The position numbers and the translations under genes are program-made. This document shows, one piece after another, positions 21,226 to 33,390 of a stretch of DNA of 64,000 bases. The stretch covers positions 62,001 to 126,000 of the forward strand of contig MSJI02000489.1 of the NCBI GenBank assembly GCA_001931905.2, read 5' to 3'. The number at the start of each line of letters is the position of its first letter. Position 1 is the first letter of the stretch. The stretch comes from Cladosporium sp. IMV 00045. Taxonomy: Eukaryota > Ascomycota > Dothideomycetes > Cladosporiales > Cladosporiaceae. The notes under the pieces were generated by a model. That model worked only from the letters and a program-made list of their open reading frames with translations, was not told where the DNA came from and searched no databases.

Positions 21226-24200
21226 CGATCTTAAGGATCGATAATAAGCGGTAGGTAATCTATAAACCCTCTACTTAATCTTTACTAATAAAGCTATAGC
21301 GAAATAAAGAAGAGCCGCCTTACGGTAGCGTAGGAACCCGACGCTTTTTATAAAAGCGTAAGACTCGAGGGCGACCGTATTAGTAAATTAGCGGCGAAAG
21401 TATAGACGGATTTAGACGAGGTAGATAAGAGGATAGAGTTTAAGAACGAGAAGCTCGCGTAGTACGAGTATAAGACGTTTTACGAGAAGAAGCTACCTAC
21501 GTAAAAGGTAAGGCTAGAAGGAGGTAAAGCGCTCGTTTCCGTACCGATAGCTAGTATTTTTACGCGCGACTAGCTTTACCTTCGCGACTACTAGAACCGG
21601 CGTATCGAGAACTTCTAGGAAAAGGTACGTATACTCGACGAAGCTTCGCTCTACGTTCGCGATTAGAGACGTCCGCGCGATCCTTCGGAGCTACCTACTC
21701 TTAACGGTAATAAGGCTCTTTTCCGCCTCCTTAACTTAAAGCTCTACGAGACTCGTAAGGTAGGCGTCCGACCTAATATTCGCTAGCTACGTTACTTCCG
21801 TCGCGTTATCTTCGTATTTAATAAGGAAAAGGCACGTAAAGTCCGCCTACCTCCGCGTAAGGTCGGTACTATTTATTTTAAGCGTTAGGTTTACGCCCGG
21901 GACGATTTCTAGATAGTAAGTAAATTTACCGGCTACGGTTACTAGCTACGGTTTTCTCGTACTTTACTAATAAGCTTTTATAGCGCCGTAGATCTCTACC
22001 TCTCCTCCTACGCTACCTTATTAAGAGAAAGAGAGTAAGGTAGCTAATACTTATAAGTAAAACTCTACCTCTTATTTATAGAAATATTACTAATAATAAC
22101 TAGGCTATAAGGAAGTAGAGTTAGCCCCTACCGTACTATTTTTTTACCGCTATCGACCGTATACTCTTCCGTAATATTATCGCGTAGGATACCTCCTTCC
22201 GCCTAGATAGGAAGAGTAGTAACTAGGTCGAGTTACCGGGTCCGGCGTAGCTTTAGCCGGATAATTACGACTTTACGCGCTTTAGATAGGAGTCTATAGA
22301 GAGCGCGGTCGATACGAGGAGTATTTATAAGTTTATAGTAAATAGGGTAAATACTAGGGAGGCTCCGTCCTAGTTTACGGGACTTTTAAAGAGCGTAAGT
22401 ATTCTTCGTTAGAAGCGCGGTAGTAAGGTCGATTTATTTAACCTTTAAGCGAATTACCGGCTTTATTAATAAATGGTTTTAGGTATAAATATCTTTACGT
22501 CTATAATACCTAATTAAACGCTCCGATTCGTAATTAGTTTTAACTTTACTTATACCCTTAAATTTATACTAGTTTACGGAGCTAAATAATAAAAGTAGGT
22601 AGGATTACTAGAGGACTTTACTTACTAGCGTTAAAATTCTCTTAGGTCGCTAGCTAGTTAAATTAATAAGACCGAAAAGGTCGACTACTAGACCTCGACC
22701 GCTCTTACCGCCGGCCGAATCGAGAAGGATTCGTAGGCCGGTTAAGTTAATAAGACCGAAAAGGTCTACTACTAGACCTTAACCTCGGCTACCGCTAGCC
22801 GAATCCGTCTCGATTCGTAAATCGGATTTACGAAAAGATCGAAAAGATCTATAACTAGACCTCGACCTTATCTACCGCTAGCCGAATCTCCCTCGATTCG
22901 TAAATCGGATTTATAAAAAGATCGAAAAAATCTACTACTACCTAAACCTCCGTAACTACTAGCTAAATTTAGCTAGATTTCGAAGCTAGCTTTTCTAAAA
23001 TAACGGAAAAAATCTACTACTATTATAAATCTCCCTCCTTACTACTAGCTTTTATTTTAACTTATAAAATAATAAGACTAAAATTTTATAAAAATACTTT
23101 ATTATTTTCTAAATTAGAAATAAATAGCTATATCTACGGGGGACCTACCTTTTTCTTCTAACGTCCTCTACGTATCTAGTTCTATAGCTATAATTAGTAC
23201 TATCTAGAATAATCTTAGCTCCTTTCCGTCGTTTCGCTTACGGTTTTAGTACCTTACCCTCTTTACTACTCGTAATCTCCGCCGTCTTTATACTCTTTAC
23301 TACTTTACCTTTCCGTCTTCTAATCGGAGGTAAACTAATACGGTCGTCGTCGGAAGCCGGCTTTAGTAGTAGTATTAATACCCGCGGGGGTTAAGTTCTT
23401 CGTAACGGCTTAATAGGGCTCGAAGGGAGGGAGCTCGACGTATTAGGTAAAAGGGTATTACGTAAAGGAGTAGTAAGGTCGATATAATCTAGTAGTTAAT
23501 CTAGATCGTAAATAGTAGATAACTATAACGCTTTTTCCTATTTAATCTTCGTCCCTTTAATAGACTAGCAAACCGTAGCCGGTAAACCGTAGCCGGTAGA
23601 AGGGCTACGGCGAGAATCGCTAGCGCTAGGACTAAAGGACTACTAATTAGGTAATCGATATTAGAGTTATTTATATTCGGATACTATGAAAGGCGTTATC
23701 GTTCGTATGCTTTATTATATAGACTATTAGCCTAGTTCGTCGGGGTCGTAGTCGGGGTTACGTAGCTATTCTCGAATTCGCTAGTTATACTCGATAATAA
23801 TATTAACTTCCCGTACCCCTTTCTTCGTCGGTATAGCGAAGTAGTCTAACTTATCTTAGAGTGTGTCTTTCTTATCTATAGCTATACTAACCTTCGTAAT
23901 AACTAACTTCCCTAAGTTAATAGTAGTATATAGAATAAAATTAAGAAATCTAGGTAACTCTTTAATTTTATCGAGTAGCTTAATACGATATTATTTAAAT
24001 ACCTACTCTTTAAATAGCTATTCCTATTACTACGCGTCCTAATCGAACTCGTTCTAATAGTTCACGACTAGCTTACTAAACCTCTAGATAGTCTTCTATT
24101 TAGGAAGGCTACTAAGCGTATCGTCCTTATCTAGTTAGATTACCTCTAAGTAGTACGATTAAACCTTAACTATTATACGCTTTTCCTTTTTAGCTCGGCT

Positions 24201-26640
24201 AGGCGTTAAGCTAGATAGTATATTACGAAAGCTTATCGCGTTCGATCTAGCGTTACGAAGAGGTAGTTAGTTATTCTTAAAACCTTTCTAACGCTCTATC
24301 TTAGCGCGTTTAGCGATTACGCCGAACTATAAAGTAGGGTTTATTAGAGGAGGTATAGTCGCAGATATTAGTAATCGAGGTTATAAAAACGATAACGATC
24401 GTAGATTTAGTAGGTAAGATCGCGACGCGTACCCTAGTGCTTCGGATACTAATCGTTAGCTAGACGATATAGTAATCGACGATTAGTAGATAGTAGGTTT
24501 AAGGGGTGAATTAGGATTTAATAAGAGGCATTACGAATAATATTAGTATTTACCTATGAATTTTTAGTAATCGAAGCTAGTAACTAGATAGCGATTAAGC
24601 TACGGTATAGGTAGAGATAGTAAAGTTATAGTAGTAAAAGTGTATTTATAATAAATTAGTTATAGAAGTCGATAAATAATTATTATAGATACTTCGCTTA
24701 AGTTAGAAAGAAGGAATTAAAAATTAAATTAGAGAGGAGAAGGTTCTTAAACCTTAGAAAGCGCCGAGCGTAACTATAGCTAGTAAACGTAGCTAGCGTG
24801 TTATACGAGCGCTTAAAGTATATCTAACCCGTATACGCGTATAACTTAACTAGTAGAGGATTAATAGTACTATCGTTAATTACTTAGCTATTATTTAGGT
24901 ATAGCTCTTACTTAATCTTATCTATTAGATAACGAATAACTAGTTCCTCGTTCGTATCGCGGAATGCCCTTTAAATCCCCTCTAGTAGTACGTAATTATT
25001 CGACTACCGACGCGTATTCTACGGCTTATTTAACTCTTCTAGGGGTAGCTATATACCGCGTAGTATATATTAACGAGTCGTATCGCAAAGAGCGTAGAAA
25101 GCGAGCTTATAGATCCGCTTACTACTATCGTTAATAGCTAAGCTATCGATCTTACGCGTAAATCTACGATACTTAAGTTTATCGCTATACTACCGAAGTA
25201 TATCTAGTAAGAGGTATTTATCGAGATTAAGGTCCTCGAGGTTTTATCGTATACTCTAAAAGGTTAGTAAATCTTCTAGTATAGTAAAGCTACTCTTAAC
25301 GCTACTAGTATACTCGGGGTAGTAATATAAAAGAAAAAGGATACTAGGTATAAGGTATAGCCGCCGGGGTTACTTCCGGATTCGATAATTATTCTAAATA
25401 TAAATAAACTATAAGAGGGCGTTACGAAGGATAGATATATAGATCGCTAAAAATGCTATTTAGTTAGAGAGCTAGTTAGTATTATAAGCCTCTTCTCTAT
25501 TATATTCGAGAAAGTAGTCGCGCTATTATAAGATTGCACTAAAGGATTACTACTACTACTATCGCTTAATAGTAGAGTTCTATTTACTAGTACTAAAGCG
25601 AAAGGTATCTCTAAACTCTAGCGGGCCTTATCGAATCTTACTACTTATTTAGTAGTACGTATCTACGGTTATAGGGGTCTCTACGCTATAGTCGGTCTAG
25701 ACGATTCGTAGGATAATCTTCTTAGTTATAATAGTACTAATATACTAGCTAAGAATAGAGATAGCTATTCGTCCTAAGATACTAACGTAGTACTAGACGA
25801 TAAAGCGGGAGTAAATATCGATAGTAGTATAGATCTAAATACCCTAATACTCGAGCTTATAGTAGGTATCGAGAGACTAAGTATTATTAGGCCCTAGTAG
25901 GATAACCTAGCTTTAATACTAAAAGACTCTCGCTTTATACTATTCTAGACTTATAAGGTTAAGTTCTCTAAGGATACGATATATACGGTTTCTAGAAGTA
26001 GTTAGTATAAAGCGTTTATAAAACCGTAGCTATTAAACTATAGCCGGTAGCTTCTATTTAGAATAAATTACCTACTTTCTAACTATATTATACTTTAAAT
26101 ATATAAAGGTATAAAGGTTCCTAGCTCTAAAGCTACTAATATTATTAGTATCGAGTTCTTTACTAAGTAACTCGTAGAGCTACGTATCCGCTACTTTAAA
26201 CTTACCGCGTTTAATACGCTTTTTTAGGCCTATACGCTTTCGTATATATACTAGCTTACGTGCGTTAGTCTTAAAGCCGTCTAGTACTAAGATAGCTACG
26301 GTCTCGGTATCTATAAAGCGAAGATTAGAGTATACGTTTAAGATAATAGCGCGAAGTTATAGCGAGTCCTTAATAAAAAGGTAAGACGATAGTCTTATCT
26401 CTTTTATCTTATATTTAAACGTTCGAACGGTAAGAGGCATACTAGTAGCCTCTTCGATATAAATACGTATCTAATTATAGGTCTAACTAACGGCTTACTA
26501 ATCGCGTATCTAATCTACCTACGCGTCGAGATAAATACGTAAGCGGCCTACGTGCCTTTTTTAGTGTTCTTCTATTACGTAAATAAGGTAATATATATTC
26601 TTAGGGGCTATTACTATTAAAAATAATAGAATATAGTATG
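21226..26640. repeat. RIP-saturated repeat, probably a dead transposable element
   Basis: About 5.4 kb with almost no CA or TG dinucleotides and a great excess of TA, the mark of repeat-induced point mutation, which turns CpA into TpA on both strands. CpG is still common. No reading frame of 60 codons survives. If TAG/TAA stops are read as original CAG/CAA, stretches such as 21420-22000 look protein-like, rich in R, K and L, so it once coded for something, but I could not assign a reverse transcriptase, integrase or transposase. The boundary with normal DNA is between about 26570 and 26640. Confidence 0.9.
22670..23065. repeat. Tandem array, about five units of about 83 bp
   Basis: The core (A/G)CCGAAAAGGTC...CTACTACTAGACC recurs with starts at 22670, 22754, 22837, 22920 and about 23002, a period of 82-84. 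Later units are more decayed. It lies inside the RIP-mutated repeat. Confidence 0.8.
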
Positions 26641-27200
26641 TTTTAATATAAATAAGCCTAAATTTAGATTTTGGTACTATGGTAAAAATCAGGAAATCTG
26701 TAATTTTGGCACTTTTGTATATATGGCCGACCCTTAGGAGCAAGGCCAGAAACAGCGACTTGAAGGCAAAACCTGGTATATTTCCGCGCCTGTCGTCGAT
26801 AAATAGTGTTCCATAAATTCAAGAATAATGACCTGAGCTTGATAACTTGAAGTGTGCTTCCAACCTTGTGTTCTTACGAGACCCTGAACCTAGTCAGTCT
26901 GGTTATCGGGGGACTCTCAGCCAAAAGTCGCCTTCCTATAGCGCACAGAAAAGCACGCTGTGATCCTCCCATTTTGAACGACGTTGATGTCTGGACGAAA
27001 ATCTAAGGTTGTATGTGTTGAATGTACACAAAGAAAGAAAACAAAACAATAAGATAGTCTCAGGTCTGCAGGCACTAATGCAAGGGGCCACCGTTCCTAT
27101 GAACGTGCAGTGCATCTCTACAGCTCACTCAATGCCGCCTGGGTTCCACTTCTGTTCATCCACTGGTCAAACATCATAGCAAACATCAAATCACAACACA
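26641..27200. other. Intergenic, upstream of Nudix gene
   Basis: Normal base composition returns here. Expected to hold the Nudix promoter. No gene seen. Confidence 0.55.
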
Positions 27201-27752
27201 ATGGCATCCTCCAACTTCCCCACCACGCAATACGACGCCTCACACTTCATCGAAAGCGTCGGCGCAATCCCCATCAAAGTATCAACGCGCGAGATATGCC
27301 TAATCCGCCACGACAAGAATGGCGAAGAGTGGCTACTAGCCAAAGGACGACGCAACGCAGGCGAGTCTCGGCATGAAGCAGCGGTGCGCGAGATCAAGGA
27401 AGAGACAGGCTTCACATGCCATATGATGCCACTGACCATGACGACGCGAGCGCCGCCCGCTGATGAAATTGGAGACTGTCCGGATGAGCCGCGCGTGCAT
27501 CGAGAGGTTATGGAGCCGTTTATGCTTACTTGTCGAGAATCGGGGGAGGGGAAGAGCGTGAAGGTTATTTGGTGGTATGTGGCTGCTATTGATGAAGATG
27601 CTGAGGTGGAGTGTGACGAGACGCAGTTTGAAGCTCGGTTGGTTGGTTTCGATGAAGCTCTGGATCTGCTCACCTTCGAAGGGGACCGCGAGATCGTGCG
27701 TAAGGCTATCACTATATTTGATGGAACACAGACTTCTTCGGCTACTTCGTAG
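27201..27752 (+). CDS. Nudix hydrolase, diadenosine/diphosphoinositol polyphosphate type
   Basis: 183-residue single-exon protein that should hydrolyse a nucleoside-diphosphate-linked substrate with Mg2+. The Nudix box G-x5-E-x7-REUxEExGU is complete at about residues 49-71 (GRRNAGESRHEAAVREIKEE, then TGF). The N-terminal SVGAIPIK strand and the WWYVA strand fit the fold. It resembles the fungal Aps1/Ddp1-like group by length and box context, but the substrate cannot be read from the sequence. The ATG at 27201 is the first in frame. It lies alone between the RIP-mutated repeat and IMH1. Confidence 0.88.
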   Translation: MASSNFPTTQYDASHFIESVGAIPIKVSTREICLIRHDKNGEEWLLAKGRRNAGESRHEAAVREIKEETGFTCHMMPLTMTTRAPPADEIGDCPDEPRVHREVMEPFMLTCRESGEGKSVKVIWWYVAAIDEDAEVECDETQFEARLVGFDEALDLLTFEGDREIVRKAITIFDGTQTSSATS

Positions 27753-28477
27753 CGATCCGTTGACAGAAGCTTGTCAGGGTCAGAAGATTCCAATATATCG
27801 AAAGGCAGTCGATAGCATCGTGTGACTACCTCTACTGTGGACGGCAAGTCTCGAACGAGATGTCCCATCCTCACTCAACTCAGCTTAATCGCAATATGCT
27901 TAAAAATTTGACCGCACGATATGAACGTCGAGAGCCACAGACCGAGGTGCCGCCATCAATGCGCAATGGCTGATCCTTTAATGCATTAGGATACAATGCT
28001 ATTATTACACGTACATGACTTCTCCTCTCCTTTCTTTTCATTGCAAATTTCGTTCCGACTTCTCTGGCACTCTACCGCGGACACTAGCTTTGTACTCGTC
28101 GATCTAATCGCTGTGTAGACCATGGTTTGTCTACGTCTAATTTCAACAAGCTTCGTCGGGTTGCTGCTGTTCGTTGCCACGCCTGACGATCCCGAAAGGA
28201 CGAGTGATGCATGCTGTGCGATTTGGTCGAGGTTGCCGAAACTCGCGAACTATATCGGCATGTCTCTACTGGAAGCGTTCATCTGAACGTCCAGGGTCGC
28301 GTGAGTTTGCCAGACGCTGTTGGCATCATGTCCTCACTAGGAGCTGCTAAGAAGATATTGACAGTCCTGGGCGCGAAGGCGGTGTTGCGAGTTCGCCATT
28401 ATACGCCAGACAACGTCGGCGTCAAAACCGTCTAAAAGCGCTGCGCGTCCACGCGACGGAGAATAATCATATCATCT
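27753..28477. other. Convergent intergenic between Nudix gene and IMH1
   Basis: 3' regions of both genes. An open frame at 28211-28435 (+, 74 codons) has no recognised domain and I do not call it. Confidence 0.55.
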
Positions 28478-31400
28478 TCACCGGGCAGAAATAGCGGATG
28501 CGAACTTCTGCTGATCTTGCCTAGAAGGTGAAAATATAAGTCAGCTAACTCGTCCTTGAATCTCATTCTCGACGACAACCTGAGGGTGACAGCAAACTTA
28601 CTTGTCCATCTGCAACAGCATTCCAAGAACCGGCACCAACTGCATCTGATGCTTCTTCTCCGGCGTCTCCAAGAACTGCAACAGCACATTCTTCAAATAG
28701 ACATAATCGACCCCGCCACTTTCCCTCCCTCCATTCAAAGCGCTCGGCGTCGGACTCGCCACCCTGCTCGTCGAGTCCAAAGACGACCGAGCAGAAGTCT
28801 GCATACTGCCGCCGGGAGGCGGCCTCTTGCTGCTCGCAGCCTGCTGCTGGAGAACTCTCATCTCCTCCGCCATGGCCTTGGAAGACTTCTGCAACTTCTC
28901 CAACCTTGCCTCGCGCTCCGACACGCTCTGGCGGAGCTCCTGCTTTTCGCGCTCGACTTCGCGGGCCTGCCTCTCGCCCTCGTCCAGAGCGTCGCGCAGC
29001 TGCGCCATGGCGGAGCGGACCTCGCTGATCTCCTCCTGCGCCTGCGCAGCGCGCTGCTCCAGCTCCGCCTGCCTGGCCTTGAAGTCTTGCTCTTTCTTCT
29101 CGGCTTCCGAGCGAGCTTCTGTCGCCCGGCTGGCGTCGCGCTCGGCGTCCCGCAGGCGGTTCTTGAGGTCTTCGAGCTCGCGCGCCTTGCGGCGGCCGAT
29201 GGTGCTGGCTTCGTCTTCGGCGCGGTCGCGCTCTTCCACGGCGAGGTCGAGGCGCTCGCGCATCTCTTTCACACGGCTTTCGGCGCGGCTCTCGACGTCG
29301 GCCATCAGTCGTCGCATGGTGTCGCCCTCCCTGCTGCGCTCGGAGAGCAGACGACGAGCGTCAGCGAGTTCCTCGTCAAGACTCTCGCAGCGCTCGCGCG
29401 CCTCCTTCATCTGCGTGGCCATCTCGCGCGACTGGTCCTGCATGCTATCCACCAGACTTTGCGCGCTCTCCTGCTGCGCGGACTTGAGCGAGAGTTCCTC
29501 TCGGAGGCTGCCTGCTTCCTCGCCCAATTTCTTCGCCTGCTTCTCCAAATCCTCGAGAGAGGTCTTCGACGTCTTGGCGTCTTGATGAGCCTTGTCCAGC
29601 TGCTGCTGCAACTTTTCGCGGGTCTCGATCGCCTCGTCGCGCGTGCGCTCGTTGCCTTCGAGGTCTTTGCGCGCGCTGGCGTAGCTATCCTCGAGGGCCG
29701 AGCTGCGCTCATCGCTCTTCTTGGCCTGCTCCTTGAGCTTCGCGATCTCGCTGTCTTTCTCGGTTGCCTGAGACTTGTACTCCGCGATTTCTGATCTCAG
29801 GTCCTTCGCCTTGGATTCGAGCTTCTTGACGCTTCCGCCGGACTTCTCCAGGTCCGCCTTGACAGTCTTCAACTCGGCGGATTCCTCGCGCAGCTTCTTG
29901 AGTTCGGGCTGGACCTTGTTCAGGTGCTCCTTCAGATCTGTAAGATCCTTGTAGCGCGTCTGAGCCAGCTGGTTGGCAGCCGCGAGGTCGGTGTCGAGGG
30001 AAGAGGCACGACTCTTGAGCTCTTCAAACTCGCCAGTAAGCTTCTTATGCTTTGCGTCCAACTCCACGCCAGAAGCGGTGTGCTGCGCCTTGAGCTCTTC
30101 GACCTGCTTCTCGCTCGTCTCCTTTGCAAGCTGCAAAGACTCCTTCTCTTTCTCAGCAGCCTCGAGCTTTTCCTTCGTAGCCTGCAGCTCCTCAGCAGAA
30201 GCCGTGTTGGATGATGCCTGGCTATCCTTGAGCTCCGTGATCTCAGCCTCCAACTTAGTGCAGCGCTGAGACAAGTCCTCACGCTGGCTCTCCGCGTCCT
30301 TGACTGCCTTCGCAGACTTTTCGCTCTCGATCTGAAGAGCATCAAGCTCATCCTGCAGCTTCTGCTTAGCGTCCTTGACTTGCTTAAGCTCGTGCTTCGC
30401 ATCAGTGGCCTGCTTGCCAAGTTCCAAAAGCTGTTCCTTGTTCTCCTCGACTTCAGTGCGGAGATCGTCAACATCGGACTCCCTGATTTGAATGTTGAGT
30501 TTGTCGATCGTCTCGTCTTTGCGCTTGATCTCGCCTTGGAGCTCTTCGATGGTCTCGGTGCGCGCTTGGATGACGACTTCATGGTTCTTGATCGTCTGTC
30601 GGTGCTCTTCAATTAAGTCCTCGAGGTGCTGTCGTGTGGCATCCTGCTCATCTTCCTGGTTACCGTGCTCTTCGCGGTGTTTGCTGAAGCCTGCAAGTAC
30701 GTTGGCGATTGAAGTAGGATTCAAGTCCTTGAGAATATCGCGAGCCTTCTCGGGCTCAGCGACAAGATCGGCGACAGTAGGCTGCTTGGCAGTCGAAGAA
30801 GCCGGCGCGGTGGCAGGCTGTTCGGTAGAGGCCTGCGCGCCATCCTCAGCAGTAGCAGCGCCCTTCTTCTTCGCTTTGGACTTTTTCTTCTTCTTTTTCT
30901 TCGCATCGCCAGTTGCTGGCTCTCCGGCTTCAACAGTTGGCGTACTGGCTCCCGTCGGAGGTGCAGTGTCGGCAGCCTCGGCGTCGTCTGGCTTGCCCTC
31001 GGATTGCGTTTGATGCATGCTGACAGAGTCAGTTTCGGTCTTGGGGGCAGGATTCTTACTTTCCTTGGCCGGTGATACGCACTTTCCACAATCGATTATC
31101 ATCTGATAAAAAGCCTCGCGATCGGCATTTGCGCGCTTGAGCTGGCTCCTCAGGCTGGCCACAGCCGACTCGTGGCCTTTCTTCGTTGCCAGCAAGTTCT
31201 GCGCCTCGTCGCGTGCCGTCGATGCAAGTTTGAGCTCGCTCTCGAAGGTCTGAGCGCGAGACTTTGCGCTCGTCTCCGATGTCCTGAGACTGCGGATGAT
31301 CTCCTGCGAGGAGCTCGCTTCGGACTCGAGGATGTTGATCTGGAGGTTCAGGTCGTTGACCTTGCTCTCGACAGACTGCTTCTCGTCTTCCGTCTCCTTC

Positions 31401-33005
31401 AGCTGCGTGCGCAGTTTCTCGATGACATCCTGGTAAGTTTTCATCCGTTTCTGGTCTTGTTCGCTACCGGATTTTCCAGCCTTTGCGGTCTTTTCTTGCT
31501 CCGCCTGGTACTTCTTCAGGTTATCTTCGGCAGCTGCAGCCTTCTCTTCGAGCTCCTTGCTCTTCGCGGTCAGGCTTTCTTGGGACTCCTTGAGGCTAGT
31601 CTGCATGGTCTCGCGCTTCGCCTCGGCAGCGACAAGATTCTTCTTGGCTTGTTCAAGCTCTTCCTTGGTAGTCTCACAGGACTTATCGAGTTCGGTGACC
31701 TGCTGCGTGGCTTCCTTGAGCTGGTTTCGCACGCTTTCAACTTCGCCGTCGCAAGTCGAGAGAGCGGTCTTCGAGTCTGCGAGTTCTTGTCTAGCAGTAT
31801 CGAGGTCTTTGCGCACGGTGTCATTCTCGGTTTCCAGTCGGCTGATAGAATCGCGCTGCTGCTTGATCTCTTCCTCATGCTTCTTCACTTGTGCTTCAAG
31901 ATCGTTGTCATAATCGAAGAAAGTGTCGTCCTTGCTCTCACTCGACTCCTCTTTCTTGTCTTTGCTTCCAGGTGCAGGAGGCAGAGCCTTATTGTTGACA
32001 GCGTCTGCGCCCAAGGGTTCAGAGCTTGTTTTGTCGGAAGTACCCTCCGCGCTCTTTGCCTTAGCTTGCTCCTCGCGTTCCTTGCGCAGCCCAGCAGCAT
32101 CATCGAACGCATCCTTGGCCTTCTTCTCCGCCTCTTCAAGCTTGTTCTTCAGCTCATCCCGCTCTTTAACTGTATCCCTATGCTCGCCCGTTATGCGCTT
32201 CAGCTCTTCCATAACCATCTCACTCTGCAGACTGCGCTGGTTCAAGAATTCCACCAGAGCGCCGGGATCGCTAACGTTTGCAAGCGGCGTGTGTTCTCGC
32301 AGAGTCGCTTCGAAAGATTCGGTCTGGGCAACGCGAGCGTGCGCTGCGCGGTAGTTTCGCAAGAGTTCTGTACAAAGCGCGTTCTGTGAGTAAAACAAAA
32401 TGTGCCAATCGCGGTGCAGCGGGTTCTGGCGCAGCATACCTTTGTATTTGGACGTCAGGCTCTCGAGTCGCGCGAGCTTTTGCTGCACAGCCTCGGGGAG
32501 CTCATTGTCTTGGGCCTTTTCTTTCCCTTTCTCTGTCGGGGACTTTTCCTCGCCCTCTTCCTTCTTTGCGTCGCCTTTCTCACCCTCTTTGGCGGTCGCC
32601 ATCGCATCGCCTTCCTCTTTCACGGGCTTGGGAGTCGCCGTCCTTGAGATGTCTGATCCATCGTCGCCAATCACAAACTCCTCAGGATCCGGCGCTTTGG
32701 CGATGGCGCCTTCGCCTTCAGGTACTCTCAGTCGGCTCCCTGCCTTTCTCGCAGGCGAGTCTGTCCTCCCACTACCTCGTCGTGGGCCGGCATTGCTGGA
32801 AGACCGTTTAGGGGCGGCTGCGGCGCCTTGCTGTGCTCCTCCCTGTCGCGCCTGCTCTTCCGCAATCTTGCCGTCGAGGAAGTTGTCGATGTTGAAATTC
32901 TTGATGCGCTATAGTTGCGAAGTTTGGGGTCAGTATGCGATTCTTCCATGTATGAACAGAGCATATCGACTCGCAGGCGCGAATGGCTGGACTTACCTGG
33001 AACAT
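28478..33005 (-). CDS. IMH1: Golgin IMH1-like, GRIP-domain coiled-coil protein
   Basis: Peripheral Golgi tethering protein, recruited to the trans-Golgi by an Arl1-GTP/GRIP interaction. My model is 1428 residues in four exons: 32997-33005 (MFQ), 32440-32908, 28602-32367 and 28478-28520. The start MFQRIKNFNIDNFLDGKIAE is typical of the family. Intron 2 (32368-32439, 72 nt) keeps the frame if unspliced but its removal joins SKYK to ELLRNYR, the conserved sequence. The last exon completes the GRIP domain (VDYVYLKNVLLQFLE, then VLGMLLQMDKQDQQKFASAI). Almost everything between about residues 200 and 1300 is E/K/Q-rich coiled coil, interrupted by a K-rich segment near 30870-30910. A possible extra in-frame intron near 31030-31090 was not adopted. 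Confidence 0.9.
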
Positions 33006-33390
33006 GATTGCGTCTCTTCGTGTCTACTTGTACAAAGTGCTGAAAGGATCGCAGTATGAAATCATGAGGGAACTAATACAAGCATGGCCGGTATGACCGG
33101 TAGAGAGCAGTGCAAATAATACAGCAAAGACGGGATCGTGTAAAGTAGTGCAATAGGTAGGTAGATGCAGTACAACAACCGGTTGGTCACATCTGCAGGG
33201 CCGCGCTGCCGATCCGACCGATTTGGCTGACGAGGCTGACCCGTTCATTCGTTCGTCTGGGGTCCGAATTCATCATGAAATCTGACGAAACCATAAATTT
33301 CGTGCACAGGCGCTGGCTGTCTGAGTCGAAGAGTTAGATACTGCACATTATTGCTGTATACGTACAAGATACTGTACAACTCCAGCAAAA
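33006..33390. promoter_or_regulatory. Divergent IMH1/HGH1 promoter region
   Basis: 385 bases between the two start codons, so the genes must share promoter space. No specific site is called. Confidence 0.5.

Noticed and set aside
21226..26640. AT-rich centromere-like or mitochondrial insert
   Set aside because: CpG is common and the bias is specifically loss of CA/TG, which points to RIP of a repeat.
28211..28435. 74-codon open frame on + beside IMH1
   Set aside because: Not recognised and no evidence beyond being open.
28556..29794. 412-codon open frame on + opposite IMH1 (also 31172-32389, 405 codons)
   Set aside because: Leucine-rich antisense of coiled-coil E/K/Q codons; no independent support.
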